8,005 nt of DNA, from positions 1-8,005 of the forward strand of contig CAAGFS010000142.1 in assembly GCA_900769205.1 (NCBI GenBank). Direction: 5' to 3'. The notes below the pieces were generated by a model. The model was given only the letters and a program-made list of their open reading frames with translations. It made no database searches and was not told the origin of the DNA. Shown one piece after another: positions 1-5,574 of the stretch. Numbering within the stretch: the first letter of the stretch is position 1; each line of letters begins with the position of its first letter. This stretch comes from Clostridia bacterium (lineage in GTDB: Bacteria > Bacillota > Clostridia > Christensenellales > CAG-917). A program made the position numbers and the translations under genes.

Positions 1-398
1 AGCGCCTTGTCGATCTCAATCTCAATTACAGCGACGAAGCGGTGCTTGTGAGCGACGGCGAAAACGTGGTTTACGCAAGCGACGCGTGCGAGATTGCAAA
101 ATGCAGACTCGACGTGTTTGCCGAAGTGCTTTCAGGCATTTTCAAGGAAATAGAAGACGACGCCCCGTCCTATATGCCCGTTTATCTCACAGGGGAAGGC
201 ATCGCCTCTATGCGCGGCGCAACCAAGTATCTGAGCGAACAGCTCGGCAAAAACATCGAAATCATCACTCCGAAACTCCCGGGATTCGTCAAACCCGAAG
301 ACTGCTCCAAGGCGTCTTTGCTCGTTATGGCGGACAACCTTTCCCGTTTCGATTTCGGAGCGTTTATAAAAAAGCTATTCAACGGAGGTAAAAAATGA
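1..398 (+). CDS. ftsA: Cell division protein FtsA, C-terminal part (5' truncated)
   Basis: FtsA is the actin-like protein that tethers FtsZ polymers to the membrane and recruits later divisome proteins. Only the last ~131 codons are visible; the frame is open to the window's left edge (first full codon at position 3), so the GTG at 42 is an internal Val codon, not a start. Visible features: a segment around 175-230 reading PVYLTGEGIASMRGA, matching the glycine-containing nucleotide-pocket loop of the actin fold near the end of FtsA (usually LTGGG), and a short basic, amphipathic tail (FGAFIKKLF, then GGKK) like the FtsA membrane-targeting helix. Its TGA (396-398) overlaps the ftsZ ATG, so the genes are probably translationally coupled. 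The identification rests on position and these motifs. A more divergent actin-like division protein in the same slot cannot be excluded because the N-terminal ATPase motifs are missing. Confidence 0.75.
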   Translation, partial: RLVDLNLNYSDEAVLVSDGENVVYASDACEIAKCRLDVFAEVLSGIFKEIEDDAPSYMPVYLTGEGIASMRGATKYLSEQLGKNIEIITPKLPGFVKPEDCSKASLLVMADNLSRFDFGAFIKKLFNGGKK

Positions 399-1813
399 TA
401 GATTTTGAAAAGTTCGGCTGGACTCCGAGCGACGAGTCCCAAGACGAAGTTGACGCACAAGCGCAGGAAGAAACGGTGCAGGAAACCGTCGAACCCGTCG
501 CGGAAGAGTATCACGAAGAATATCAACCCGTTTCCCAAAAGAAACCGGGCAAAGCCAACATCGTCGTCGTGGGCGTGGGCGGTGGCGGAAACAACGCCGT
601 CAACAACATGATACGCGCAGGCGTCAAAAGTGCAAACTTCGTGGTTATGAACACGGATATGCAAGCGCTCAATATGTCGCTTGTCGCTCCGCATTGCAAG
701 ATTCAGCTCGGCGCAAACATGACGGGCGGTCTTGGCGCAGGCTCCGATCCCGAAGTGGGCAGAAAAGCCGCCGAAGAATCGCGCGAGCGCATCAAGTCGG
801 CTCTCAAAGATATCGACCTTCTTTTCATCACCGCAGGTATGGGCGGTGGCACGGGCACGGGTGCGGCACCCGTCATTGCCGAGATTGCAAAATCTATGGG
901 CATTCTCACCGTCGCCGTCGTCACAAAACCCTTCAACTTCGAAGGCGCGCAACGTATGAAAAACGCCGAAGAAGGCATCAAGAATCTCAAAAATTTCGTT
1001 GATACGCTTTTGGTCATTCCCAATCAGAAGCTCATCGAAGTGCTTGACAAAAACATCTCTTTCAAACGCGCGTTTGAAATTGCCGACGACGTGTTGCGTC
1101 AGGGCGTTCAGGGCGTGAGCGACGTCATCGCAAATCCCGAACTTATCAACCTCGACTTCGCAGACGTGCGTACCATCCTTTCCAACAAAGGTCTTGCTCA
1201 CATGGGCATCGGCTACGGCAAGGGCGAAAAGAGAGTCATCGAAGCGGTGCGCGGCGCGGTGTTCAGTCCGCTTCTTGAAACGGACATCGAAGGCGCAACC
1301 GGCATCATCGTCAACATCACCGGCGGTGAAGATATGCTTCTCGGAGAAGTCACGGAGGCTTGCGACATCGTCAAACAAGTCGTCGATCCGAGCGCAAACA
1401 TCATTCTCGGCACGGCTTTCGTGCCCGACAAAAAGGACATCGAAATCACCATCATCGCAACCGGTTTCGTTGACAAAAACGAAGTGCCTGCAAGAAGCGG
1501 TGCGCCGCAACCTGCACGCTCCTTGTCTTCCACGTTTGCGCAAGCGGCACAAGAACAAGCGGCTGCAAGCGTTGAAGAAGTCGAAGAACCCGTCGAAGCA
1601 CCCGTTTACAGAGAAGACATCTTTGCAAATCGTCCCGTTTTCAATCAGACGAGAGTGCAAGCTGAGCCTGCTCCCGTACAACCCGTACCTGCTCAACCCG
1701 TTCAACCTGCACAGCCTGTCGAAACGCAAAACGAAGTGCGTCCGTCGAGAGTGGAAGTTCCTTCCCGTCAGGTGCCCGCTTTCCTTCGCAGACTCAAAAA
1801 GGACAGAGATTGA
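395..1813 (+). CDS. ftsZ: Cell division GTPase FtsZ
   Basis: FtsZ is the tubulin homologue that polymerises into the Z ring at mid-cell, and at the pole during sporulation. The protein is 472 aa. The GTP-binding core starts near residue 55 (IVVVGVGGGGNNAVNNM, 56-72). The tubulin signature GGGTGTG is at 150-156, and the T7 loop NLDFADVR at 252-259 supplies the catalytic acidic residues (D254, D257) that complete the active site of the next subunit. After about residue 370 comes a disordered Ala/Glu/Gln/Pro linker with QPV/PAQPV repeats, then the conserved C-terminal peptide VPAFLRRLKKDRD that binds FtsA and SepF. The start is the ATG at 395, preceded by GGAGGT (384-389) with 5-nt spacing and overlapping the ftsA stop. 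The odd point is a ~53-residue acidic N-terminal extension (15 Asp/Glu), where most FtsZ proteins have about 10 residues. Identification is certain. Confidence 0.98.
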   Translation: MIDFEKFGWTPSDESQDEVDAQAQEETVQETVEPVAEEYHEEYQPVSQKKPGKANIVVVGVGGGGNNAVNNMIRAGVKSANFVVMNTDMQALNMSLVAPHCKIQLGANMTGGLGAGSDPEVGRKAAEESRERIKSALKDIDLLFITAGMGGGTGTGAAPVIAEIAKSMGILTVAVVTKPFNFEGAQRMKNAEEGIKNLKNFVDTLLVIPNQKLIEVLDKNISFKRAFEIADDVLRQGVQGVSDVIANPELINLDFADVRTILSNKGLAHMGIGYGKGEKRVIEAVRGAVFSPLLETDIEGATGIIVNITGGEDMLLGEVTEACDIVKQVVDPSANIILGTAFVPDKKDIEITIIATGFVDKNEVPARSGAPQPARSLSSTFAQAAQEQAAASVEEVEEPVEAPVYREDIFANRPVFNQTRVQAEPAPVQPVPAQPVQPAQPVETQNEVRPSRVEVPSRQVPAFLRRLKKDRD

Positions 1814-1832
1814 CGGCGTGAAATGTCAATCG

Positions 1833-1853
1833 TAGAATGATTTTGGCATTCTA
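1833..1853 (+). repeat. Perfect 7-bp hairpin after ftsZ
   Basis: TAGAATG (1833-1839) and CATTCTA (1847-1853) are exact inverted arms around a 7-nt loop, beginning 20 nt after the ftsZ stop. No T-run follows, so it is not itself an intrinsic terminator. It may stabilise the ftsZ mRNA 3' end or be a chance dyad. Confidence 0.35.
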
Positions 1854-1901
1854 ATCGGTTGAAATCTGTTGAATAAGCGCGTTTTCACTTTGTTGAAAAG
1901 C

Positions 1902-1936
1902 AAAAAATCCCCGCATTTTTTTGCGGGGATTTTTTT
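1902..1936 (+). terminator. Intrinsic terminator of the ftsA-ftsZ transcript
   Basis: A perfect 14-bp stem (AAAAAATCCCCGCA at 1902-1915 with its complement at 1922-1935) encloses a 6-nt T loop. The core is G/C-rich and the 3' arm runs straight into a T tract (1930-1936). The A tract on the 5' side makes it potentially bidirectional. It separates the vegetative division genes from the sporulation genes and implies that spoIIGA has its own promoter. Confidence 0.93.
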
Positions 1937-1944
1937 GTGTGATT

Positions 1945-1999
1945 TTCGACTTTTTGCCGACAAAGAAGGAAAGTATTTTTGCGGTGAAAAAGATATATT
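1945..1999 (+). promoter_or_regulatory. Putative spoIIGA promoter region with degenerate Spo0A boxes
   Basis: Two sequences resembling reverse-oriented Spo0A boxes (consensus TTCGNCA) lie 11 bp apart: TTCGACT at 1945-1951 (6 of 7) and GCCGACA at 1956-1962 (5 of 7). A -10-like TATATT is at 1994-1999. I see no credible -35 at 17 bp. In Bacillus the spoIIG promoter is activated by Spo0A bound upstream of a sigma-A promoter with abnormal spacing, so the layout is plausible. The individual matches are weak and this is an inference. Confidence 0.35.
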
Positions 2000-2005
2000 G
2001 CTTTT

Positions 2006-2857
2006 GTGAGCGTGTACGTCGAACTTGTGATATTCAACAATCTTGCGATAGATTTTCTGCTTGTCGTCGCAACGCAGACTATACGTCGTCGCAAACTCAA
2101 AAAACTCCGCACTTTTGCGTCCGTTGTGCTTGGTGCATCGGTTGCAACCTGCTATCCGCTTTTGCCCGAATGGGCGCAAATCCTTGCAAGGATTTTGCTT
2201 GCGCCGGCGATGACGCTCGTTTTCGACAGGTATGGAATTGACGAAAAACGCATCGGGCGCACAAACGGAATTGCTCGCAAGTGCGGAGAGAACGAAGCGG
2301 GCGTTGAAACAAAATACGACAACAACAATCGCAATTTCAAAAACGCATTTTGCGACTATCTTAAAAGCCTTTTCGTGTTTGCGTTTGCAACTTATTTCGT
2401 CGGCGGTGCGGTTTACGGATTGTCGTTTGCTATGGGTGTGGATATAAAATCCTACGGTGTGCTCGGCTTGTGCGCGCTCGCGCTCGCGCTCACCATCTTA
2501 TGCGCGCGCGTGATAGCCTCGAAACGCTCGAAAAAGGGATGCGCAATCAAAGACGCGACCGTGTGCGTAAACGGGCGCAAAATCCTTCTCAAAGGCTTGT
2601 GCGACAGCGGAAACCTGCTTGTTGACGACGTGAGCGGACTTCCCGTTGCGGTTTTGTCCGCAAAAGCCAAAGATACGTTGGGAAAGGTGAGCGTGGAAGG
2701 ATTTGTCAACGTCGCAAGCGTTGCGGGGGAAAAGTGTATGCCTATCGTTGACGCCGAATGCGTGGAAGTGGACGGTAAGCGATGCGCCTGCAAAATCGCA
2801 ATCTGCGACAATAATTTCGGAGATTACGATTTGATTTTGCAACACTCTATGTTCTGA
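2006..2857 (+). CDS. spoIIGA: Pro-sigma-E processing aspartic protease SpoIIGA
   Basis: SpoIIGA is the septal membrane protease that cleaves the pro-sequence from pro-sigma-E in the mother cell after SpoIIR signalling from the forespore. The protein is 283 aa (the Bacillus protein is about 309). Five hydrophobic segments are visible at about 4-23, 36-53, 57-74, 119-143 and 150-172, the family's usual number. The cytoplasmic protease domain follows; the retropepsin-like motif CDSGNLL carries the predicted catalytic Asp200, and the protein ends near LILQHSMF, in the style of other SpoIIGA C-termini. The start is uncertain. GTG at 2006 is the first ordinary start codon after an in-frame stop at 1985; GTG at 2012 is an alternative, and neither has a Shine-Dalgarno sequence at proper spacing. 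A ~44-residue hydrophilic stretch (75-118) between segments three and four looks longer than usual. sigE follows 66 bp downstream, the classic substrate pairing. Confidence 0.93.
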   Translation: MSVYVELVIFNNLAIDFLLVVATQTIRRRKLKKLRTFASVVLGASVATCYPLLPEWAQILARILLAPAMTLVFDRYGIDEKRIGRTNGIARKCGENEAGVETKYDNNNRNFKNAFCDYLKSLFVFAFATYFVGGAVYGLSFAMGVDIKSYGVLGLCALALALTILCARVIASKRSKKGCAIKDATVCVNGRKILLKGLCDSGNLLVDDVSGLPVAVLSAKAKDTLGKVSVEGFVNVASVAGEKCMPIVDAECVEVDGKRCACKIAICDNNFGDYDLILQHSMF

Positions 2858-2923
2858 ACGCGGTTTGCCGTATGATGAAAAATGCGATTGCATACATAAA
2901 AAGGAAATATTTGGAGATTATAT

Positions 2924-3637
2924 ATGAAAGGAAAATTGAGAGAACTGTTGCAAAAGTTGTTGGTCTTGTTGGGGATAAAGTCCAAAAACGAGATCTACTA
3001 CATATCCCAGACGGGCAGTTTGCCATCCCCGTTTTCGCCCGAAGAAGAACTGTCCACCGTCAGGCGCTATCTTGCGGGGGACGAAGAAGCGAGATTGGAA
3101 CTTATCGAGCACAATCTGCGCCTTGTGGTGTACATAGCAAAGCGTTTCGACAATACGGGCGTTGATATGGACGATCTCGTGTCCATAGGCACAATCGGGC
3201 TTATAAAAGCCGTGGGAAGCTACAATCCCGACAAAAACATCAAACTTGCCACTTTTGCGTCGAGATGTATCGAAAACGAGATTCTGATGCACTTGCGCAA
3301 GACGGGAAAAACGCGCACGGAAGTGTCTTTGGACGAACCGCTCAACGTCGATTTTGAAGGCAACACGTTGCTTTTGAGCGACGTGCTCGGCACCGACGTT
3401 GACGCCGTATATAACAGGGTGGAATCGTCGGACGAAAGACAGATGCTCAAAGATACCTTTGACAAACTGCCCGAGAGAGAAAGACAGATTCTCGAATTGC
3501 GATTCGGGCTTTACGGCAAGGAAGAAATGACTCAGAAAGAGATTGCCGATATGATGGGAATATCCCAATCCTACATATCCCGCCTTGAAAAAAAGATTGT
3601 GGAGAATATGAAAAAAGACATGCTCAAACTCGGATGA
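2924..3637 (+). CDS. sigE: RNA polymerase sporulation sigma factor E (pro-sigma-E)
   Basis: This is the early mother-cell sigma factor, made as an inactive membrane-associated precursor and activated by SpoIIGA. The protein is 237 aa. Residues 1-27 form an amphipathic, Leu/Lys-rich pro-sequence ending in EIYYI (23-27), matching the processing region of Bacillus pro-sigma-E (EVYYI). Region 2 follows: HNLRLVVYIAKRF (63-75) and DLVSIGTIGLIKAV (84-97), then LATFASRCIENEILMHLRK (108-126), which contacts the -10 element. Region 4 has ERERQILELRFGL (184-196) and the helix-turn-helix TQKEIADMMGISQSYISRLEK (203-223). The start is ATG 2924 with GGAGAT at 2913-2918 and 5-nt spacing. It is probably co-transcribed with spoIIGA. 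A weak 6-bp stem, extendable across a bulge, overlaps the stop codon (CTCGGA 3629-3634, TCCGAG 3650-3655) but lacks a T-run, so read-through toward sigG is possible. Confidence 0.97.
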   Translation: MKGKLRELLQKLLVLLGIKSKNEIYYISQTGSLPSPFSPEEELSTVRRYLAGDEEARLELIEHNLRLVVYIAKRFDNTGVDMDDLVSIGTIGLIKAVGSYNPDKNIKLATFASRCIENEILMHLRKTGKTRTEVSLDEPLNVDFEGNTLLLSDVLGTDVDAVYNRVESSDERQMLKDTFDKLPERERQILELRFGLYGKEEMTQKEIADMMGISQSYISRLEKKIVENMKKDMLKLG

Positions 3638-3679
3638 CGATAAAATCACTCCGAGCAAAAGAATCAGGATGACAATGTA

Positions 3680-3697
3680 TTATATCAATTGATATAA
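3680..3697. repeat. Perfect 18-bp A/T-rich palindrome upstream of sigG
   Basis: TTATATCAATTGATATAA is identical to its reverse complement over all 18 bp. It lies 43 bp after the sigE stop and about 80 bp before the sigG start. This symmetry suggests a dimeric regulator site, but A/T-rich sequence forms palindromes more readily by chance. Confidence 0.6.
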
Positions 3698-3714
3698 AAC
3701 GTAAACTACAAAAT

Positions 3715-3736
3715 CAATATTTATTTATAAATATTG
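3715..3736. repeat. Second perfect palindrome upstream of sigG (10-bp arms)
   Basis: CAATATTTAT (3715-3724) and ATAAATATTG (3727-3736) are exact inverted arms with a 2-nt TT spacer. The centre lies 37 bp from that of the 3680-3697 palindrome. The two may form a paired operator or a region of easily melted DNA. The 3' end of the element is about 40 bp before the sigG start. Confidence 0.6.
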
Positions 3737-3742
3737 CCCGTA

Positions 3743-3750
3743 CATACTTT
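3743..3750 (+). promoter_or_regulatory. Possible forespore-type -10 element for sigG
   Basis: CATACTTT resembles the -10 of sigma-F/sigma-G promoters (CATACTA) and would place the start of transcription near 3757, about 10 nt before the sigG Shine-Dalgarno sequence. The -35 region at 17-18 bp (around 3719-3725) is a poor match, so this is tentative. Confidence 0.25.
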
Positions 3751-3777
3751 CGCAATATGCGGAAAAGGAGAGTGTGT

Positions 3778-4548
3778 ATGGGCAAAGTTGAAATATGCGG
3801 TCTTGACACCGCGACGCTTCCTAAAATAAGCGCAAAAGAATGCGACGAACTCATTGTGAAAATCCAAAACGGCGACAGCGAAGCAAAAGAATTGTTTTTG
3901 CGCGCCAATATGCGCCTCGTTCTTTCTTGCGTGGGCAGATTTTCAAAGTCGCAAGAGAGCGCGGACGATTTGTTTCAGGTCGGTATGGTGGGACTTTTGA
4001 AGTCCTTGCAGAACTTTGACGCGTCGCTGGGAGTGCGCTTTTCCACCTATGCGGTGCCTATGATTATCGGCGAGATGAAAAGGGCTATACGCGACAGGAC
4101 CACGATAAAAGTGTCGAGAAGTATGCGCGACGTGGCGTATCGCGCGCTCAAAGCAAGGGAAGAACTTTCCCGCACCAACGCAAACGATCCGAGTATGATC
4201 GAGATTGCAAAGGAGATAGACGTTCCGCTTGACGAAGTTGCGTGCGCGCTCGACGCGGTGAGCGAACCCGTTTCTTTCTACGAGCCCGTTTACAACGACG
4301 GTGAAGAAAACGTTCAGCTTATCGACCAACTTGCCGACTCGAAGGAAACCACCGAAAACTGGACGGAGAAGATGGCTTTGTACGAAGCGTTGAAGTACGT
4401 CCCGGAAAGAGAATTGCAAGTGGTGATTTTGCGCTATTTTGACGGCAAAACGCAGGTTGAGATAAGCAAAATCGTGGGAATATCCCAAGCGCAGGTGTCC
4501 CGCCTTGAAAAATCCGCTCTCGCAAAAATAAAAGAACGTCTTGTGTAA
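3778..4548 (+). CDS. sigG: RNA polymerase sporulation sigma factor G
   Basis: This is the late forespore sigma factor, which transcribes SASP, germination and DNA-repair genes after engulfment. The protein is 256 aa. The N-terminus KVEICGLDTATLP (3-15) is the diagnostic sigma-G leader (VEICGVDTSKLP in Bacillus). Region 2 shows NMRLVLSCVGRF (44-55), DDLFQVGMVGLLKS (63-76) and FSTYAVPMIIGEM (88-100); region 3 is around 110-180. Region 4 ends in the helix-turn-helix TQVEISKIVGISQAQVSRLEK (225-245), typical of sigma-F/sigma-G. The start is ATG 3778 because AAGGAGAG (3765-3772) precedes it at proper distance. An in-frame ATG at 3757 lies upstream of that sequence and would add seven residues not found in the family. 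Arg42 occupies the place where Bacillus sigma-G has Asn45. The gap from sigE is 140 bp and carries two palindromes, suggesting separate regulation. Confidence 0.97.
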   Translation: MGKVEICGLDTATLPKISAKECDELIVKIQNGDSEAKELFLRANMRLVLSCVGRFSKSQESADDLFQVGMVGLLKSLQNFDASLGVRFSTYAVPMIIGEMKRAIRDRTTIKVSRSMRDVAYRALKAREELSRTNANDPSMIEIAKEIDVPLDEVACALDAVSEPVSFYEPVYNDGEENVQLIDQLADSKETTENWTEKMALYEALKYVPERELQVVILRYFDGKTQVEISKIVGISQAQVSRLEKSALAKIKERLV

Positions 4549-4570
4549 AACGCTTTTTGGAAAGCATTTT
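4547..4570. terminator. Weak, possibly bidirectional terminator between convergent sigG and ylmC
   Basis: AAAACGCTTT (4547-4556) pairs with AAAGCATTTT (4561-4570) around a TTGG loop, with one C-A mismatch. It starts at the sigG stop codon, and A/T ends on both sides give a short U-run in either direction. A second stem, GCGCG 4597-4601 with CGCGC 4616-4620 followed by TTTT, could support termination of sigG. Both are modest. Confidence 0.45.
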
Positions 4571-4629
4571 CAAAACGTTCGTATAAAGCCGTATCTGCGC
4601 GCCGTTTCGTGAAGTCGCGCTTTTGTCGG

Positions 4630-4941
4630 TCACTGTTGAGCGTTGTGCTCGAAATCGCCTTGTTGCGCGTCATCCGCGGATAAAGTGCCAACGCAGTTGC
4701 CCACGATCTCCACGAGAATGGCGTCTTGTCCGATTTTTATGATGCGATTCCAAGGTATATAAATCGTTTCGGAGCTTGTCAGGCTTTTGAGAAAACTCTT
4801 TCTCCCCGGCACGACAAGCCCGCCAATCGTTCCGCAACCGTTGAATATAACGTCGCAGGCGTTGCCCAATTCTTTGCCGTCTGCGACGTTTACGACGGTT
4901 TTTTTTGATATTTCAATGAAAGAGTATTGTCTTGCATTCAT
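4630..4941 (-). CDS. ylmC: YlmC/YmxH-family PRC-barrel sporulation protein
   Basis: This is a 103-aa protein of the small PRC-barrel family found in spore formers. Its biochemical role is not established. Seen in the sequence: SKKTVVNVADGKELGNACDV (12-31), which matches the family's opening (KEVVNI.DG..LG...D), then GTIGGLVVPG (37-46) and IPWNRIIKIGQDAILVEI (62-79), the family's closing IPW..I..IG.D.ILV. Residues 80-103 are an extra polar Gln/Asp-rich tail. The start is ATG 4941, chosen from the family N-terminus; longer reading (to 5040) gives residues unlike the family. No Shine-Dalgarno sequence precedes this start. Synteny with the Bacillus order sigG-(ylmA-ylmB)-ylmC supports the symbol, but here the gene is inverted: convergent with sigG and divergent from nrdR. 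The paralogue name ymxH is the alternative. Confidence 0.85.
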   Translation of the reverse strand: MNARQYSFIEISKKTVVNVADGKELGNACDVIFNGCGTIGGLVVPGRKSFLKSLTSSETIYIPWNRIIKIGQDAILVEIVGNCVGTLSADDAQQGDFEHNAQQ

Positions 4942-4947
4942 AATACG

Positions 4948-4976
4948 ACTATATTCAATTCGACAAAAAATATTCC
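4948..4976 (-). promoter_or_regulatory. Putative ylmC promoter with embedded Spo0A box
   Basis: On the minus strand a -10-like TATAGT (4948-4953) lies exactly 6 nt before the ATG. A weak -35 position reads GGAATA (4971-4976) at 17-bp spacing. Between them is a perfect Spo0A box TGTCGAA (plus-strand TTCGACA at 4959-4965). The box's position inside the spacer would suit repression better than activation. Functional status is inferred. Confidence 0.35.
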
Positions 4977-5012
4977 GTTTTTCGCAAGATTGTGCTGTCG
5001 AGCGCATTTTGC

Positions 5013-5028
5013 ATACTAAATATAGTAT
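5013..5028. promoter_or_regulatory. Candidate NrdR box 1
   Basis: ATACTAAATATAGTAT matches the NrdR-box consensus ACACWATATATWGTGT at 13 of 16 positions and has exact 6-bp inverted arms (ATACTA, TAGTAT). It lies 17 bp upstream of the -35 of the nrdR promoter, between ylmC and nrdR. The consensus is recalled from the literature on NrdR regulons. Confidence 0.5.
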
Positions 5029-5044
5029 TTTTTGATACAAAACG

Positions 5045-5073
5045 TTTACAAAACGCGTCGATTATTGTATAAT
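5045..5073 (+). promoter_or_regulatory. Sigma-A promoter of nrdR
   Basis: TTTACA (5045-5050) and a perfect TATAAT (5068-5073) are separated by 17 bp. Transcription should begin near 5080, about 10 nt before the ribosome binding site GAGGTG (5090-5095). Confidence 0.85.
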
Positions 5074-5077
5074 AAAC

Positions 5078-5093
5078 TCACAATATGTCGAGG
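5078..5093. promoter_or_regulatory. Candidate NrdR box 2, overlapping the transcription start
   Basis: The 16-bp site TCACAATATGTCGAGG matches the NrdR consensus at 11 of 16 positions and spans the predicted start of transcription and the Shine-Dalgarno sequence. Its centre is 65 bp from candidate box 1. Alone it is weak; paired with box 1 it suggests autoregulation. Confidence 0.3.
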
Positions 5094-5100
5094 TGAAGGT

Positions 5101-5574
5101 ATGAAGTGTATCTATTGCGGGAGTATGGACAGCAAAGTCGTGGACTCAAGACAAAACGAAGACGGCACGTCTATACGTCGTCGCAGGGAATGCGTTGTGT
5201 GCGGCAAGCGTTTCACAACCTACGAAACCGTTGAAAGCACGCCGATTATGGTTGTCAAAAAGGACGGATCCCGTCAGGCGTTCGATTTGAACAAAATCAA
5301 AATCGGCATCATGAAAGCCTGCGAAAAACGTCCCATTTCCATGTCGTCCATCGACAGACTCGTGGGGGATATACAACGCAAGGTACTCAACTCTCTCGAC
5401 CAGGAGATTTCTTCAACCGCACTCGGCGATATGGTTATGGAAGGCTTGAAGTCGATAGACGAAGTCGCCTACGTCAGATATGCGTCCGTGCACCGTCAGT
5501 TCAAGGACATCAACACTTTGCTTGACGAGATAGAAAGCCTCGTCAAACTCAAAGAAGATATGACAAACAAGTGA
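5101..5574 (+). CDS. nrdR: Transcriptional repressor NrdR of ribonucleotide reductase genes
   Basis: NrdR senses ATP/dATP and represses ribonucleotide reductase operons. The protein is 157 aa, the usual family length. The N-terminal zinc ribbon has Cys3, Cys6, Cys31 and Cys34 (CIYCG and CVVCG) with the family signature DSRQNEDGTSIRRRRECVVC in residues 15-34 and RFTTYE after it. Residues ~46-136 form the ATP-cone domain (VKKDGSRQAFD, KIKIGIMKAC), ending with VAYVRYASVHRQFKDI, another family hallmark. ATG 5101 is chosen because the Zn ribbon must start MKCIYCG and GAGGTG stands 5 nt upstream; the frame is open further left without similarity. No ribonucleotide reductase gene lies in this window, so its targets are elsewhere. 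nrdR adjacent to late sporulation genes is common in Clostridia and need not imply a sporulation role. Confidence 0.97.
   Translation: MKCIYCGSMDSKVVDSRQNEDGTSIRRRRECVVCGKRFTTYETVESTPIMVVKKDGSRQAFDLNKIKIGIMKACEKRPISMSSIDRLVGDIQRKVLNSLDQEISSTALGDMVMEGLKSIDEVAYVRYASVHRQFKDINTLLDEIESLVKLKEDMTNK

Noticed and set aside
182..1729. 515-codon open frame on the minus strand, antisense to ftsZ
   Set aside because: It lies opposite the well-supported ftsZ and ftsA frames, shows no recognisable domain, and its His/Asp/Phe-rich composition is what G/C-biased sense codons give when read backwards.
2872..3165. 97-codon plus-strand frame overlapping the sigE start
   Set aside because: It is out of frame with sigE, which has a certain identity and its own ribosome binding site; the sequence resembles no family.
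2918..3658. 246-codon minus-strand frame opposite sigE
   Set aside because: It mirrors the sigma-E coding sequence almost exactly and has no family features.
3757..3777. Earlier ATG as the sigG start
   Set aside because: It would place the good AAGGAGAG ribosome binding site inside the coding sequence and add residues absent from sigma-G proteins.
5012..5018. CATACTA as a sigma-G -10 element reading toward nrdR
   Set aside because: No -35 is present at 17-18 bp, and the sequence is better explained as part of the NrdR-box-like dyad.
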